Source of the DNA: Cristatella mucedo
Taxonomy: Eukaryota > Bryozoa > Phylactolaemata > Cristatellidae
DNA: 64,000 nt
Reading direction: 5' to 3'
NCBI GenBank assembly: GCA_009760855.2
Contig: WPIO01000017.1
Span: 2,107,501-2,171,500 of the forward strand
Shown here: piece after piece, positions 1 to 13,184 of the stretch
How positions within the stretch are numbered: the first letter of the stretch is position 1
Layout: each line of letters begins with the position of its first letter
The notes under the pieces: model-generated
Databases searched by the model: none
The model's input: only the letters and a program-made list of their open reading frames with translations
Told to the model about the DNA's origin: nothing
Program-made: the position numbers and the translations under genes

Positions 1-120
1 AGCATGCTACCACTAGCCACCGATTCAATCGCGCTTCCTTTGCAGCAAATGTAAAGTGCCAATAAAGAGATTGAATTATCTGAGGACGCTTTATCAAATG
101 TATTACTATCACTATTATTT
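1..120 (+). mobile_element. L2 LINE 3' tail
   Basis: TTTGCAGCAAATGTAAAGTG, hairpin region and CTTTATCAAATGTATTACTA match the 3' UTR of the 3010 copy. Cut by the window edge. Confidence 0.7.
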
Positions 121-1399
121 GTATATGGTATACTGCGTATGCATCTTGGGTGGGTACAGGCCGATACTCAGCTGCAGCACATTAACCAGCCTTCCACGTG
201 TCGATGGTGGGGCACATTAAGTGGCCCTCGATAGGCTATTTCTATGAAGTAGAGTACGGGCTGCATCTGAGAAGTAATGGCGTGGCTAGAAGATGCAGAT
301 TATGGAAGAGAGGTAGACGCGGGGCGAAGTGGTCGTCTTCTCCTATGCTGTGAGCCTCACGAGAATGTAGGTTTGATGAAGCCAGGAGCGGTGTTTGCAT
401 TGTCGCTGCGATCGTGCTACTGCACATCAAGCCTCCGAAAAAATCCGTCTGCTGAATGGCAGGCTCACTAAGATCCCGACGGCTACTTGTTTGTGATCAG
501 ATTGCCCAGAAGAAGCTCGGCGGTGCAATTCTTGCGACCAATAAATGGATGGCACCGTGCTCTAGTGACTACGAGTTTGAGATCACTTAACCTGGTTTCT
601 CACTCTCTTAGTGCATGCCGTCTCTCAAATATGAAACCGGGTTTGCTGCCATTGTTTGCGAATCACTTGTCACATCGGCAACTTTCCGCATGGATCGTCA
701 TTTGAACCAGTTGCCATTCGATTCCCATTAAGGAGCATGCTATCGTAGTGATCTGCCGACGCACGTCCGGCCGTCTCACTTTGTGGAAGACTTTTTCAAT
801 TTACTCACGAAAATCTTCCCTCGCGACACGCCATTATCGAATGCTAGATATTTTAGCATTCGCGTCGATAAACTTAGCGACATTCAAGTACATTTCCTTG
901 TTGAGGGCCTGGGTACAATTTCGGCACAATTTCGGTACAAATTAGCATAAGCACATACAAATTAGCACCGCCGAGCACATTCATTAATGAACGCCAACCT
1001 TAAGGATAGCGCTCGACTATCATGCATCTCTAAAGACTTTCTGTTTATAGAGATGACGAGACGCCGGCATATTTGATAAAAAAAAAAGTTCGAAAAATCT
1101 GCAGCACAAAGCGCAGAGTTTGGACGCGTTTATGAATTATAGGTCAGACTGCAATCTAGCCTGGGTCAAATTCTACAAACATGTCAACAAATGGAAGCTT
1201 ACAAATGCCAAGGGTTCTTCTTTTTATCTCGCACATTCATGCCTTCGTAATGCCACCTTCGCTGAATGCAAGCGATGAATCGCAACATGCAGCCTTGGTT
1301 AAGAGAATTTCCACGGTTTCCGAAGATCGAGTGGGTGCCGTAATTAAGGCCTGCAAAAAGAGCAGAGTAAACTGCAAAGCCTCTCTTACTATACTTTCT

Positions 1400-2850
1400 T
1401 CGGCCTTCAACGGTTGAAAAACTTATCGAAGCCACGGCTCGAGTTTTTTCCTGATATAAGGGTTTCACCACAGCCGCTTAAATCGGACATTGTTCGATCA
1501 ATATTTGAAAAGCCTAGATTGGATCATGAGGTACTAACTAATTATCGTCCAGTCTCCCTTTTTGCACATATGTTGTCCGAGCTACGCATGGCCATCGACA
1601 TTCTAATGAGCAGCGAGTACGCTAATACGTAATGACGAATTACGTCATCTAATGAGCAGCGAGTACGCTATAGTCGCTGCCTCGGTCCTGCTCGAACTAT
1701 CGACAGCGCGGGACATTGTCGATCGCAAAATCCTACTTGAACGGTCCGTGTCATTTGGCACTTAAGTCCCACCAAGCAGACCAGTCATCTGCTGTGGTCC
1801 ACTCAGATCTATTCTCGGCCCTTTGTTGTTCTCCATTTATACCGAACCTCTCGGTAAAGAGATACGGGTCCATTTGATCGACTATCGCCTCTATACTGAC
1901 ATAACCCATCTGTACCGACACTTAAATTTTCTGGATCGGCTGCAGCGACTGATAAACTGAATGTCTACCTCGAAGGCGTTTGATCTAGGACGTTGGACAA
2001 AAAAAGCTAAACCGAATTAAACCGACTCTGGCTCCAGCTGGACCAAGTGAATTAGCTCTTATAATTGACGGTGCTATAATGCGACCATCCGGCGATTAGG
2101 CGTCCTCTTTGATAACTGGTTGACATTTAAAAGTTTCATTCAGAAGACCGCTGCCTCAACCAATTATCACGTGCTATCCCCGTGCAAGATCGTCGCCTGC
2201 CGATCGCGGTGGCGGGGTACAGATCTTAATAGCCCAGTATATTTCTACGCTGGACTTCCGCGGTTTAGTTTTGGCAGGGCTACCGAAAACAGCCGCTAAG
2301 CCTCTTCAGCCGGGGATAAACATGGCTGCAAGGCTGTTAAACAAATCCAAGATGTATAGCACGTTCTCCTTTGCTGAAAGAGCTGCAGTGACTTCCGGTT
2401 GATCTACGGACTCTGCCCCCACATGCCCGCCGTAGCATGGTTCCGTCATGCCTAGCTGAATTGCTGCATCGGTTTCAGTCCCTTCATGCCCTCAGGTCCC
2501 TTATGATCGTTAAATTAGCTGTTCCATAGCTACGCTTAAAGACCGTTTTCGACAGAGGTATTTTCCTGCAGGTCCGAGACTGAGGAACCCATTTCCACTA
2601 TTCTTAGACAAAGAGCTCTAGTCTCCTGCTGCCGACAGCGGCCTCTCTTATCCAGCCATCCCGAGCTGCTACTTCCATGCTACTCACTTGCCTACTGCCC
2701 TCCTGATTCAGCTATGCTTCCCACTTTCTCCTTTTTGCGTGAAATAAGATCTGTTGGCTACCGCATGTGCCTCGATAGCCGATTAAACTTTGAGCGCTCA
2801 TCGGAGTAACAAACGGAGATACATTTCATTGGTGAGTTTTGTTGGTACTG
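1400..2850 (+). mobile_element. Decayed LINE, second family
   Basis: Fragmentary reverse transcriptase reading (about 1489-1565: LDHEVLTNYRPVSLF; about 2265-2340: LAGLPKTAAKPLQP and MAARLLN) followed by a 3' UTR (2630-2830) shared with copies at 18640, 25590 and 42880 (CCCACTTTCTCCTTTTTGCG, TCTGTTGGCTACCG, GGAGATACATTACATT-like end). Riddled with stops. The segment 121-1399 holds no recognised feature. Confidence 0.6.
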
Positions 2851-2884
2851 CTCGCGCAGTGCCGGCGTGGCAACGCTGCGTTAT

Positions 2885-3003
2885 TGTATAATTCGTCCGC
2901 ATAGCGCCCTAAGAGAACTCCATCACTATTCAGGCGCTCCGCATTTGCCACGGGGCTCGAGCCCACGACCTCGAAGAGACCTCGGTCGGAGCGGGCACCT
3001 TAA
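2885..3003 (-). mobile_element. tRNA-derived SINE, family B (partial)
   Basis: B-box GTGGGCTCGAGCCC and L2-type tail (GCGCCTGAATAG, GGCGCTATGCGG on the minus strand) are visible; the 5' end is cut at about 3003, where an L2 LINE begins. Confidence 0.65.
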
Positions 3004-3009
3004 TAATTC

Positions 3010-3985
3010 TAAAACTTAATGATGATAAAACTAACTTACTAGTTATGGGCAAACCTAGTGTGATCCAGAGATTGGAAAGGCTGACTCTCAAAATTGGCTC
3101 TGCCAGCATATCTCCAGTTGAATCAGCTCGAAATCTAGGTGTCATATTCCAAAGCGACCTCTCGTTAGACGACCATATCAGCTCCACAGTCAAATCCGCC
3201 TATTTTCAGCTTCATAACATTGCTAAAATTCGGGCTTGTTTAGATAAAGATACCACATCTAAGTTGGTCCATGCATTCGTGACATCCCGTCTGGACTTCT
3301 GCAACTCACTGCTTACTGGCCTACCAGCATGTGCGATCAGGCGATTGCAGCTGGTGCAAAACTCTGCAGCTAGGCTTGTCTGTCGTGAGCGTCGCAGTTG
3401 CCACATTACTCCACTTCTCGCCGACCTGCACTGGCTACCAGTCAAGCAACGGATTGACTTCAATGTTTTGTCGCTCACTTTTAGGTCCCTTCATTCTATG
3501 GCTCCAGCCTATCTGTCAGATATACTAGCCCATCAGGCCAAGCATCGTACCACCCGCTTTTCGGAATCCAACAGTCTAGAAATACCTCGTACAAACCTTA
3601 AATCCTTTGGAGACCATGCATTTAGTTCATATGCTCCCAAAGCCTGGAACTCCCTTCCGACCTGCGTCAGAACATTCCCTGACCTGACAACATTTAAAAG
3701 GAACCTAAAAACACACCTATTTAGGACAGCATTTAGTGAGTCCCTGTGATTCGTCCTTGATGTGCTTATGCGTGCTGACACTGTGCATGCTGCCACTAAC
3801 CACATTTGCATGCTGACCCTGTGCATGTCACCCCTAACCATATTATTCATTTCGTTTGTTTTTCAAGCATGATTTTACTTACCATTCAATTGCATTTCAC
3901 TTTACAGCAAATGTAAAGCGCCTAGAGAGAGAGATTAAGTTCTCTGAGGGCGCTTTATCAAGTGAATTATTATTATTATTATTAT
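3010..3985 (+). mobile_element. L2-clade LINE, 3' end of reverse transcriptase ORF plus 3' UTR
   Basis: A 234-codon open stretch (3045-3749) encodes the C-terminal part of an L2-type ORF2: [59 protein letters not shown] and the C-terminal [18 protein letters not shown]. The 3' UTR ends with the hairpin AGCGCC...GGGCGCT and (ATT)n at 3963-3985. 5' truncated; the best preserved copy of this segment in the window. Confidence 0.9.
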
Positions 3986-4140
3986 TATTATATTATTATA
4001 ATAAACCACTGGGCCACACCAGCATTTCGCTCGCTGCAGCCCCAGCACGCTTTCACGAGATCCAAAACGCAGCGAATGATCGTACGCCATATCGTTACAA
4101 CGAAAGCTATCGGGTCTTGTTGGCGGCGAGCCGCCTTCTA

Positions 4141-4798
4141 AATGCACGAGGGTGCTGAGACACCCCAGCGGCGGCGGCTGTAGGCGCCACCAATCAGCGG
4201 CGCCTCATCGGTGCAGCGCGGGCAGATGCGCGACGCTAGTACGGCGGTGCCAGCTACACCAACCAGTCTATGGCTGATATTTATTATTCATGAACTTGAT
4301 ATGTTAAAGTATGTCTACATTTTGAACGCGGTCTTGATGCGCTAAGGTATGCGCGCTCTTCAGCGCCGCCGTGCTCCGGCTTCTGTCGGCATACTTGTGC
4401 GCATTGATGCAGCCCCTACAACTAGCTAGCCGCACTACAAGGTTCGGGCGTCACCGGTATTCGTCGCACGTCGGCTGAGGCTAGCACCGCTACTAACGCT
4501 GCGTTTGCGGCCTCGTTCTATCCGGACGTGGAAGCCCCCCCATGCCACTTTTGTAACGGCGCCACCGACAGACGATAGAGCTGACGGGGTGCATTAGCGT
4601 ATTGAGCGACAGCCGCATGCCTGTGGCGAAGGCGGGCTGCTGCTGCTTCTGCTGGAGATACTCGGAACTCGCGCGAGCAGCGGACGCGCGCACCGCCGCC
4701 ACGCGCTCGACGAGTCCTCGCCGCCAAGCGAGGCGTGGGGGCGGGGCGGCGACGCGCAGCCATGGCATGCCACGGACAGCGTGCATCCGTTTCCGGTA
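4141..4798 (+). promoter_or_regulatory. GC/CpG-rich presumed GARS promoter region
   Basis: The 650 bases before the GARS start are rich in CpG, unlike the flanking LINE sequence, and contain a CCAAT box in good NF-Y context (CCAATCAGCGG at 4190). No TATA box was recognised. Long antisense ORFs here (4493-4962) are a by-product of the GC-rich composition. A promoter role is inferred from position and composition. Confidence 0.35.
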
Positions 4799-4809
4799 AT
4801 GTTATATAG
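4762..4809 (+). promoter_or_regulatory. Two overlapping upstream ORFs at the GARS mitochondrial start
   Basis: ATG 4762 has strong context (purine at -3, G at +4) and reads 15 codons to TAG 4807-4809, running past the mitochondrial ATG at 4799 in another frame. A second ATG at 4767 reads 10 codons to TAA 4797-4799, whose last base is the first base of the mitochondrial ATG (TAATG). Both would reduce initiation at 4799 if the transcript starts upstream of 4762; the cytosolic ATG at 4976 lies downstream of both stops and has strong context. The transcript start is not visible, so use of the uORFs is inference. Confidence 0.55.
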
Positions 4810-7335
4810 GCTTGCATCAGCTCTACGTCCACGTTTCTTCGGCTTGCAGTGCCGGCTTATCACAGGCTGCTGCTTGGACAAGGGCCGATTCCTGTCGTCT
4901 GCTTCCTCTGAGAAAGAGCACTTGTGGGGAAGTAAGAAGGCCAAGCAGAGGAAGTTATCCATTCAGAAGCCGGTCATGGACGGAGCAGCTGAGTCAATTT
5001 TGGCGCCTTTGAGGAGCTCGGTGCAAGAGCAGGTATGAATGAGATACGTGGCCAGCCGGCAGCTCGCGCTGTCGATGCGGACGTCATCGTCTTTTCGTCT
5101 ACGTCGGCTCCTTGCGGAGCAGCAAACTACCCGATGCCGCCGCCGATACGCCTGTCCTAACTGACGCCGGTGGCGTCGTGCCGCTGCATTGGGGCGCCGT
5201 GCCGCAGCTTTGGTCCGCAGTATCGTATTGAGCCCGCCGACGGAAGTCGTGTTTACCACTGCTAATGATCACGCATTTGTATAGCGCCCTCAGAGAACAG
5301 AAGCTGTAAAGGAAGCATGATCAAATGGTTAGTTGGCAACATTCACATTGTCAACATCAAAACATTCAAACACTAAAGCATTTGGACGGCTGGAGCAGCC
5401 GCCATGACGGCCCCTACTCACCGGCATGCGCATGTCGAGTAAATATCGAACGTGTGTGTTACCAAAAGTATGCGCACTGGTTGGAATGAGAAAAAGCAAC
5501 GTGTTCTTGCAATTATCACATACCTGACTAAATTTACTGTCTCAATATGACGTTTCACCTCTTATTTGCAGCGAACTGTCGGACTTGCCCAGCCATGGAG
5601 CTAATAAAATGCTAGCAAACATAGGCCTCTGTACTGCTCCAGGCTGTTGCAAGTAAACGAAAAGCGCATCAATGGTGATACGGACAGCCAGCCTCCATAA
5701 CCGGCGCTCGACTTCATTCCACAAACTCACTGCTTGCTGGTCTATCGGCCTGTGCACTCAAGCGCTTACAGCTGGTGCAAAACACTGCAGCTAGGCTTGT
5801 CTGTCGTGAGCGGCACAATCGCCACATCACATCACTTCTTCGCCGACCTGCACTGGCTCCCAGTCAAGCAACACATCGACTTAAGGTTTCGTCACTCACT
5901 TTAGGGTCCCTTCATTCTTTGGCTCCAGCCTACCTATCAGATCTGCTCCCCCTCCAGGCTAAGCATCCTACCACTTGCTTTTCGTTTATCTACCCATACT
6001 TAATACAAATCTCAAATCCTTTGGAGACCGTGCCTTTAGTTCGCATGCTCCCAAATCCTGGAAAGCACTTCCGATCGCGACATCTGACTTGATCACATTG
6101 CAAAAACACTAAAGACATTTTTATGACAGTATTTAGTGGGTCCCTGTGATTCGACCGTCGTATGCTTATGTGTGCTGACAATGTACATACTGCCACTAAC
6201 CATACTTGCATGCTGATCCTTTGCATGTCACCCCTAACCGTGTTAGTCTTGCTGTTTATTGAGCATGCTACCACTAACCATTCGATTGTGCTTCCTTTGC
6301 AGCAAATGTAAAGAGCGTAGAGAGTTCTCTGGGGTGCTATATCAAACGTATTGTTATTATTATTAAATGCTCGATCGGGTTAAGGTCCGGAGACTGACTT
6401 GGCTAGTCCATTACCATCAAGGGAAGGTAACCAAATTCTGATACTTAAAAAAAATACTAACTGGCTGTGATGTGTTTATGACGTTGTCGTGCTGGAAAAT
6501 GTAATCTGATCCACGAAGTGCCGTCGCACTTGGCAGTCTCACGTTTTGGAGGTCTAAATAGATTTCTTGGATCAGGTTGTCCGGTTGTTGTACAGGGCTC
6601 CGACCCATTTCAACTTAAGCACCCTCATACCATGACACCGGTTCCTCCGAATTTGACCATTGACTGTGAGCCGTGATGGCTCACTAGGTAAGACGGTTAG
6701 TTTTCACGACCTCGGGACCAAGGTCGTGTGTTCGAATCCTGTGGTGGGCGATCCTTTATTGCCACTGCTAGCAGTGGTGATAGCCGTTAAGGCTCTCCTG
6801 TCGCTATACAAAAAGAAGTGGTTAAATCAGCTAGTATTCATTTATTTGGCTGCCGGCAATTGGGTGAGTAGGCTTCTTTGGGTCACTGAGCACATAAAGC
6901 CTTCTTTGCAGTTCGAAAAGAATATGAATTTGTTTTCATCACTCCATACAACTTTACCCAGATCGTCAGCAATCCAGTGGATTCGAGCCTTAGCCCACTG
7001 TAAACGACTTAACCTGTGCTTCACTGACAGAAGAGGTTTTCTCTTTGCAACTCGAGAATGCAGACCAGCCTCGTCGAATCGTCTTCTGACAGCGGGTCCA
7101 CAAACTTACTTCCTGGATGATGCACGTAGACTTTTAACACGAGCTTTTGCCGAAGCAAAGCGGTCAACTACCTACAACTTTAGGATGGCGTTTTCTGCCT
7201 TAGTTGTAGCACCAGGGCCGGCCAGACTGTGTAGTATTTTCAGGGCTCCGGTCTTCTCTTTCTTCAAGTTGTACGAAACCATACTCGTTGGAATTGACAA
7301 AATAGCAGCAGTTTGACCGTACGAGTGTCCAGCCT

Positions 7336-7383
<48 letters not shown>

Positions 7384-10300
7384 CATTTGTATAGCGCTCC
7401 AAGAGAACTTAATCTTTATCTATTCAGGCGCTTCACATGTGCCTCGGGGCTCGAGCCCACGACCTCAGCTAGACCTTGGTCGGGGCAAGCACCTTAACCG
7501 CTGGACCAAACCAGCTCGGCAAGCCTTGTTCAATACCTTGATTTTACCCCTCACGAAGCTCGACAGTTCGGTGACATTGGGCGTAGTGACTGGTGGGCTT
7601 TTTGGGGCAAACTTAAGGGATCCTCAATGGGCTCGCTGTACAGTTACAGCTAGTTCTCAGCCTCACGGTTTCAGCATGAACTGACGAATTGATTGCTTCT
7701 TGTGGCTCTATTCTGGTCAAAACCGCCATTTTAAAGGGTTTTGGCTAATTTTGGGCATATTGTCCACTTATTGCCCCACTATCATGACACTTCATACTTT
7801 GGCACCCAATAATTAGCAGACAGAATCAGCACCCCTAGCTCCAGTCTATTCGGGGCTTAAGAAAAGTTTTGATGGTAGCAAATCTGGACCATCCAAATAC
7901 TTTTGTGTTTGATTGCTATAATAGTAATAATAATAATAATGCATTTGATATAGCGCCATCAGGGAACTCAATCTCTTTCTAGGAACTTTACATTTGCTGA
8001 AAAGAAGCACGATCGAATGGTTATGAGTTATTAGTTATTGTTATGGGTGTTATTGAGTGAGTCTTGAATGTTAGTGGTAGCATGCAGTGTCAGCACCCCT
8101 AAGCACACAAAGGACAAGTCATGAGAACCCTGCAAAAGCTGTGAGAAACATGTACTTGAGTTTATTTCTTAATGTCAATTCAGTCGGGAGTTCTAGGCTT
8201 TGGCAGCGTGCGAACAACTGACGGCTCGGTCTCCTAAGCATTTGAGGTTAGATCGAGGCAGAGCTAGCGATTCGAGTCAGAAAGGGGGGGGGGTGATACT
8301 ATGCCTAGGCTGATTAGGGAGTAGTTCAGATAGGTAGGTTCGATGGAGCAGAAGAATGAAGAAACCTAAAAGTGAGTGACAGAACCCAGAAATCGATACG
8401 TTGCTTGACTAGTAGCCAGTACAGGTCGGTCAGAAGTGTGTAATGTGGCAACTGCTATGTTCACGAGAGACAAACGTGGCTGCTGAGTATATCACCAACT
8501 GTAAGCACCCGATTTCACAGGCTGGTAGACCAGAAAGCAGTGAGTTACAGAAGTCGAGATGGGATGTCACAAGTGCATGGGCCCATTTGGATGTATTATC
8601 CCTGTCTATTTGTGTTTGCGGCGCTGCACCCGGCCATGCCGATGCCGCTTTGGGGCCGAAGCGCGCCGGTGTAACCACGTTAGCAGTGGGCTGTGCCATT
8701 AAAGCTAACGTCATATCAGCTTGGCGACAGCATTTCATCCGGGTGGGCGCCGATGGCAGCGTGGTCCTATCTTGTGAAGTCGGCACCGGCATTTTAAGTT
8801 CGCTCAGGTTACAATGCCAGGACCAGAAAAAAATCAGATGATTTAGCAGCCTCAGTCGTCGTATAGCAGTGGAAGAGCCTTTTTGGCTATCGTCCACCAC
8901 TTGCAGTTGGCAGTAAAGAATCGCCCACTGCAGGATTCGAACCCACGACCTAGGTCTGTAAGAGCAAGCAAGCACCTTATCTCCTGGACTATGACTCCTC
9001 CAACTGCAATGGCCACGCATCCACAAGGAGAGATCAGCATTGCTTTTTGCTCGTGCATTCGGAGCATCGGCTGTGCATCTGCTGTGGTTGGCCATGTTGT
9101 TGGTTTTCTACTGCTCGGATTTCCTCTGGGCAGCAGCCCCTTCCGGGATATGCTGCAATGCTAATTGCCCAGGTCATTTGGCTCAAGTGAATGTCCTTGG
9201 GTTGCTGTGCTATTTCTGTAAGTGGGTGGGTGGGTGGCAAGCACCTCTTGTTTTTTTGAGCGACTGCATAAGGTGGTATTCACTAGGTTACTAGAAGATC
9301 AGTTTCCTTTTAATTGCTGCTATTTGCACAGCAATATGAGAAGCCCGTGTGCTTTTTGTAGTGGCTTAAGCATTGAAGCACTGCATAGTGAGTCACCTCC
9401 ATTGTTAATGCATTGTTCTCAGCACCATGTGAGCTGTAAGTGAGGTGTAGTGGTCTCGATTTTCCGGTAGGCCAGCGATTGGCCAGTAGCAGAAGCTGCA
9501 CAATCTCATCGCTTGCTGCATCTGCATCCTAGCATTTGCCGAAAGTTTCGCTCTCTGTGTGTGCTGCAGCTGCTGCTCAGCCGGCTAGTCTGTCCTACTT
9601 ACTGCCTTGCATTCAGTTGGACTTTTTGGGTGCAGGACTGAGTAGCCGAGGCAGCCGATTTAGCGCAATTGTTAATGCAACTTGGTTTTTGCTAAGCTAG
9701 CTCTTAAAGTCTGTTGTTGGGGCATTCCACTTTAGGCAGCTTCAGACTTGAGCTTTCAGAAACCACGTATGTGCATTTAGCAAATCCAAACGGAGCTTTA
9801 CTCGATTTTACTTTCATCTGAGAGACATTGCCAAAATTAGGGCCTGCTTAGACAAGAGTACGACTGCCAAAGAAGTTGATGCGTTCGTTAAATCGCGTTT
9901 AGATTGCTGCCACTTACAACATTTAGGACCACCCCCCTTTCTCTTCGAGGACATGCAGCCTGTGACCTTGTTCGTCTCTAGCTGATGCAAAACTCAGCAG
10001 CTCAGCTGGTCTGTCTCGTCAACGGATGTAGCTGCTACACCACACCACTTCGGTCTCAGCTTTACTGAATCATCGTCAAGCATCGAATCGAAGCTTCTCT
10101 GATTCACAGGCCGCTTAACTGGCTAGCATCAGCCCACCTTGCACCCGGGTCTTAGCCCATGAGATAAGGTGCTCATTCTGCACGGCCCAGGTCGTGGGTT
10201 CGAGTCCTGCACTGGGCGATCCTTTAAGGCCCACTGCGAGCGGTGTAGATAGCCGTTGAGGCTCGTCTGCTGCTATACAAATGAGGCTGCTAAATCAGCT

Positions 10301-13147
10301 AATAGCTCAGTCAGACAGGCAGCTGACGTGGTGCAGATGCAGATGCTATTCGAACCAGTGACCCATCGCTGGCTGCCATCCTTGCCGCGCTTGCCATCTA
10401 GTTGTTTCCTTTGGCTTCTGGGTTATGCAATGGTATTGCTGATGATTCTATTGTGTGACGCAGAGCGAGTTTTTGCCGGCTGCCAGAGTGCCTCGGGTTT
10501 GTCTTTCCTTTCTACCCCCCCCCCCCCCCCCCCCCCGTGCTCTATGCACGTGCTTGCTTGCTTGCAGGCCGGCTGCCAGAGTGCTCACCATGCTGATCGT
10601 AAATACCCCATTCGTACTGTAGGGCGACTACATCAGAAAGCTCAAGGCAGAGAATGGAGATGAGAACGTACTAAAAAGAGCCGTGATGGAGCTGAAGGCG
10701 AGGAAGCGTGTCCTCGAAGAGAAGGTTTGTTCGTATGAGCTTGCACATTTCTGTGCGTCTGTGCTCGCGGGCAAAGAGATGAACGTGTTTGGAATGTCAC
10801 GGTCAGCCACGAGAATTTTCCCGGGCACTTGCTGCCACTTCAGCATTTGGCTGATTGTGCTCTTTTTAGGAAATCGAGCTGACTCCTAAAGATAACTTCG
10901 ATCGGTTGAAACTAGAAGATCTGCTAAGGCAGAAGTTCTACTACGACAATGCGTTTGCTATATACGGAGGTAAGCATCTCTTCTATTTTCACATTACCTT
11001 CAGGCAGCGGACTGCGCCTGCTGCTGTGCCTAAAAGGAAAAAAAGCCTTTTTCCATTTCGACAGGCGTTGCTGGCCTTTACGATTTCGGGCCAATGGGCT
11101 GTGCCATTAAAGCTAACGTCATATCAGCTTGGCGACAGCATTTCATCCTGGAAGAGGACATGCTCGAGGTGGATTCGTGCATGCTCACACCGGAGCCAGT
11201 GTTCCAGTATGCCGCCTGGCGCCTATGCTTTCTTACGGCCTCAGCAACTGTGATGACGGTGTATGCCTTCTACACCATTGCTTCTACCTAGGTTCAAATG
11301 TCATGTGCATGACCGGCGTATCCTGTCGCGTTGGCCTTAATGCCTTTCAGTTGTACCAGCCGACCAATCGAAACCCTGGGACTTGCCACAGATACCCCAC
11401 TGCCAAAATAAAAATGGCTGACGTTTGTAGGGCGGAGGTATATTGAGGCGTTCAGAGCAAGTCCCTAAACATGGGATGTTGGTGCGTTGTAACCACGGCA
11501 TTGTGCGTTGTAACCATGCGTTGTAACCCTTTTCTACACAGAAGACGCCTTGCACATCTGTTTATGAAATCCACCAACAAACCCTTAATGAATGACGACA
11601 CATATTACTTAGCACTTTGCACTTTCCTCGAAAAAGCTTTTTTATATGCTTATCCTTTTCTATTCTTCACATACTAGTGTATAATGATGACTGCATTGGC
11701 AAATTCAATCTCTGTGGGCGATGGTTGGCGGCTTCTCGGGGAAACCCTCTTTCATGCCAGCCTCCTGCATTAGAGCAGGGCGATGTGGGTGAGACTAAGT
11801 CGACCATCAATGTTCTCTGAATCGATATTGTAAACGCCCTAACTAGGAAGATGAGTCGGCCTCGGCAGCGAGGACAGTGGATAGTGTAAGCGTAGCTTTA
11901 GTCGTGTTGCATCCTTTCACTGCCCTGTTCTTCTCCTTCAGAGCCTCGGGACACGTCGCAAGATTCGCAGACTTCATGGTGAAGGACCTGAAGAATGGGG
12001 AGTGCTTCCGTGCAGATCACCTTATCGAAGGTAAGCTGGATCGTTGTCTTCGGAAATTTCAACGGCTTGTCCGGGATTCTCGTGATATTTAGGTCACGCG
12101 TTGTGCGTGACTTGAGAAAGAAAGGCTTTGGCCAGTCTGATAAATGAGCTCAGCCGACAGTTGAGGAAGTGTTTCAGCTACACTCAGCCGCCAAAAGTCC
12201 TCGCAGTGTGCCCCCAGCTGCTGCAGCTGCAAGTCCGTTCATGTAATTTGAGGATTTTCTACCATGCCAGGTATACTGTATGCCACTGTTGCACCCAACA
12301 TTATGCTTATTCGGGTCAGGTTACTGGGTGTGCCACTGCGTCAGCACCACACGCAGATTTGTCGAAAAAGTACTTTACCGGCCTGTCAATGTGCTTAGAG
12401 TAATTATCTTGCAGCCAAATACAACGACCCCTCAAGCTGAGTATTTTAGCTTTGAAATCAGACTTGTTTGACCAACAAAAACTTGAATATAGTTCTTTTG
12501 ACGGATCCGGTGTGGTGAGAATGCAGTGTTTCACCCAGTCCCCTGATCCGAACCTTAGTACGTTTATGGTACGAAATCGACAGGCAGCTGAGGCAGGGTG
12601 TTTACCCTTTATCAGTAGCCGACCTTTTCAGTAAAATTCAGATTTGTCAAATGTTTTACAATAGAAGTGACAACAAGAGTCAGGAGCTTGTGACCTCTAT
12701 TCCTGGCCAGATCAGGGAGGTCACAAAGAATCGTGGTGGAATCACAATAAACCCATACATACCAGCACCATCTGTATGTCTTCTGGCTGTCAATAAATAC
12801 ATTCACATTCTGTCTGAAATATAATTCATTTGCATAGAGCCCTAAGAGAACTCAATCTCTATTCAGGCGCTTCACATATGCCACGGGGCTCGAGCCCACG
12901 ACCTCTGCCAGACCTTGGTCGGGGCAAGCGCCTTAACCAGTTGGCCAAACAGGAGTATCAGCTACAGCAGCTGGCCTTACTGAGAGGATTTTGAGGGTGA
13001 GTGATGTTGAGTGAGAATGGTGCCTGAGTGTATTAAAGGCAAATATGGCATCTGATTAGCAACATGCCTATTTGGCCCATCTATATAGTTACTTTGACCA
13101 TATAGATTAGTTAAATTAGCCCACGGACACTAGCATTAGTGACAGAC

Positions 13148-13184
<37 letters not shown>

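Noticed and set aside
4493-4962. Overlapping minus-strand ORFs of 97-122 codons
   Set aside because: Antisense to the GARS leader and presequence; explained by CpG-rich composition.
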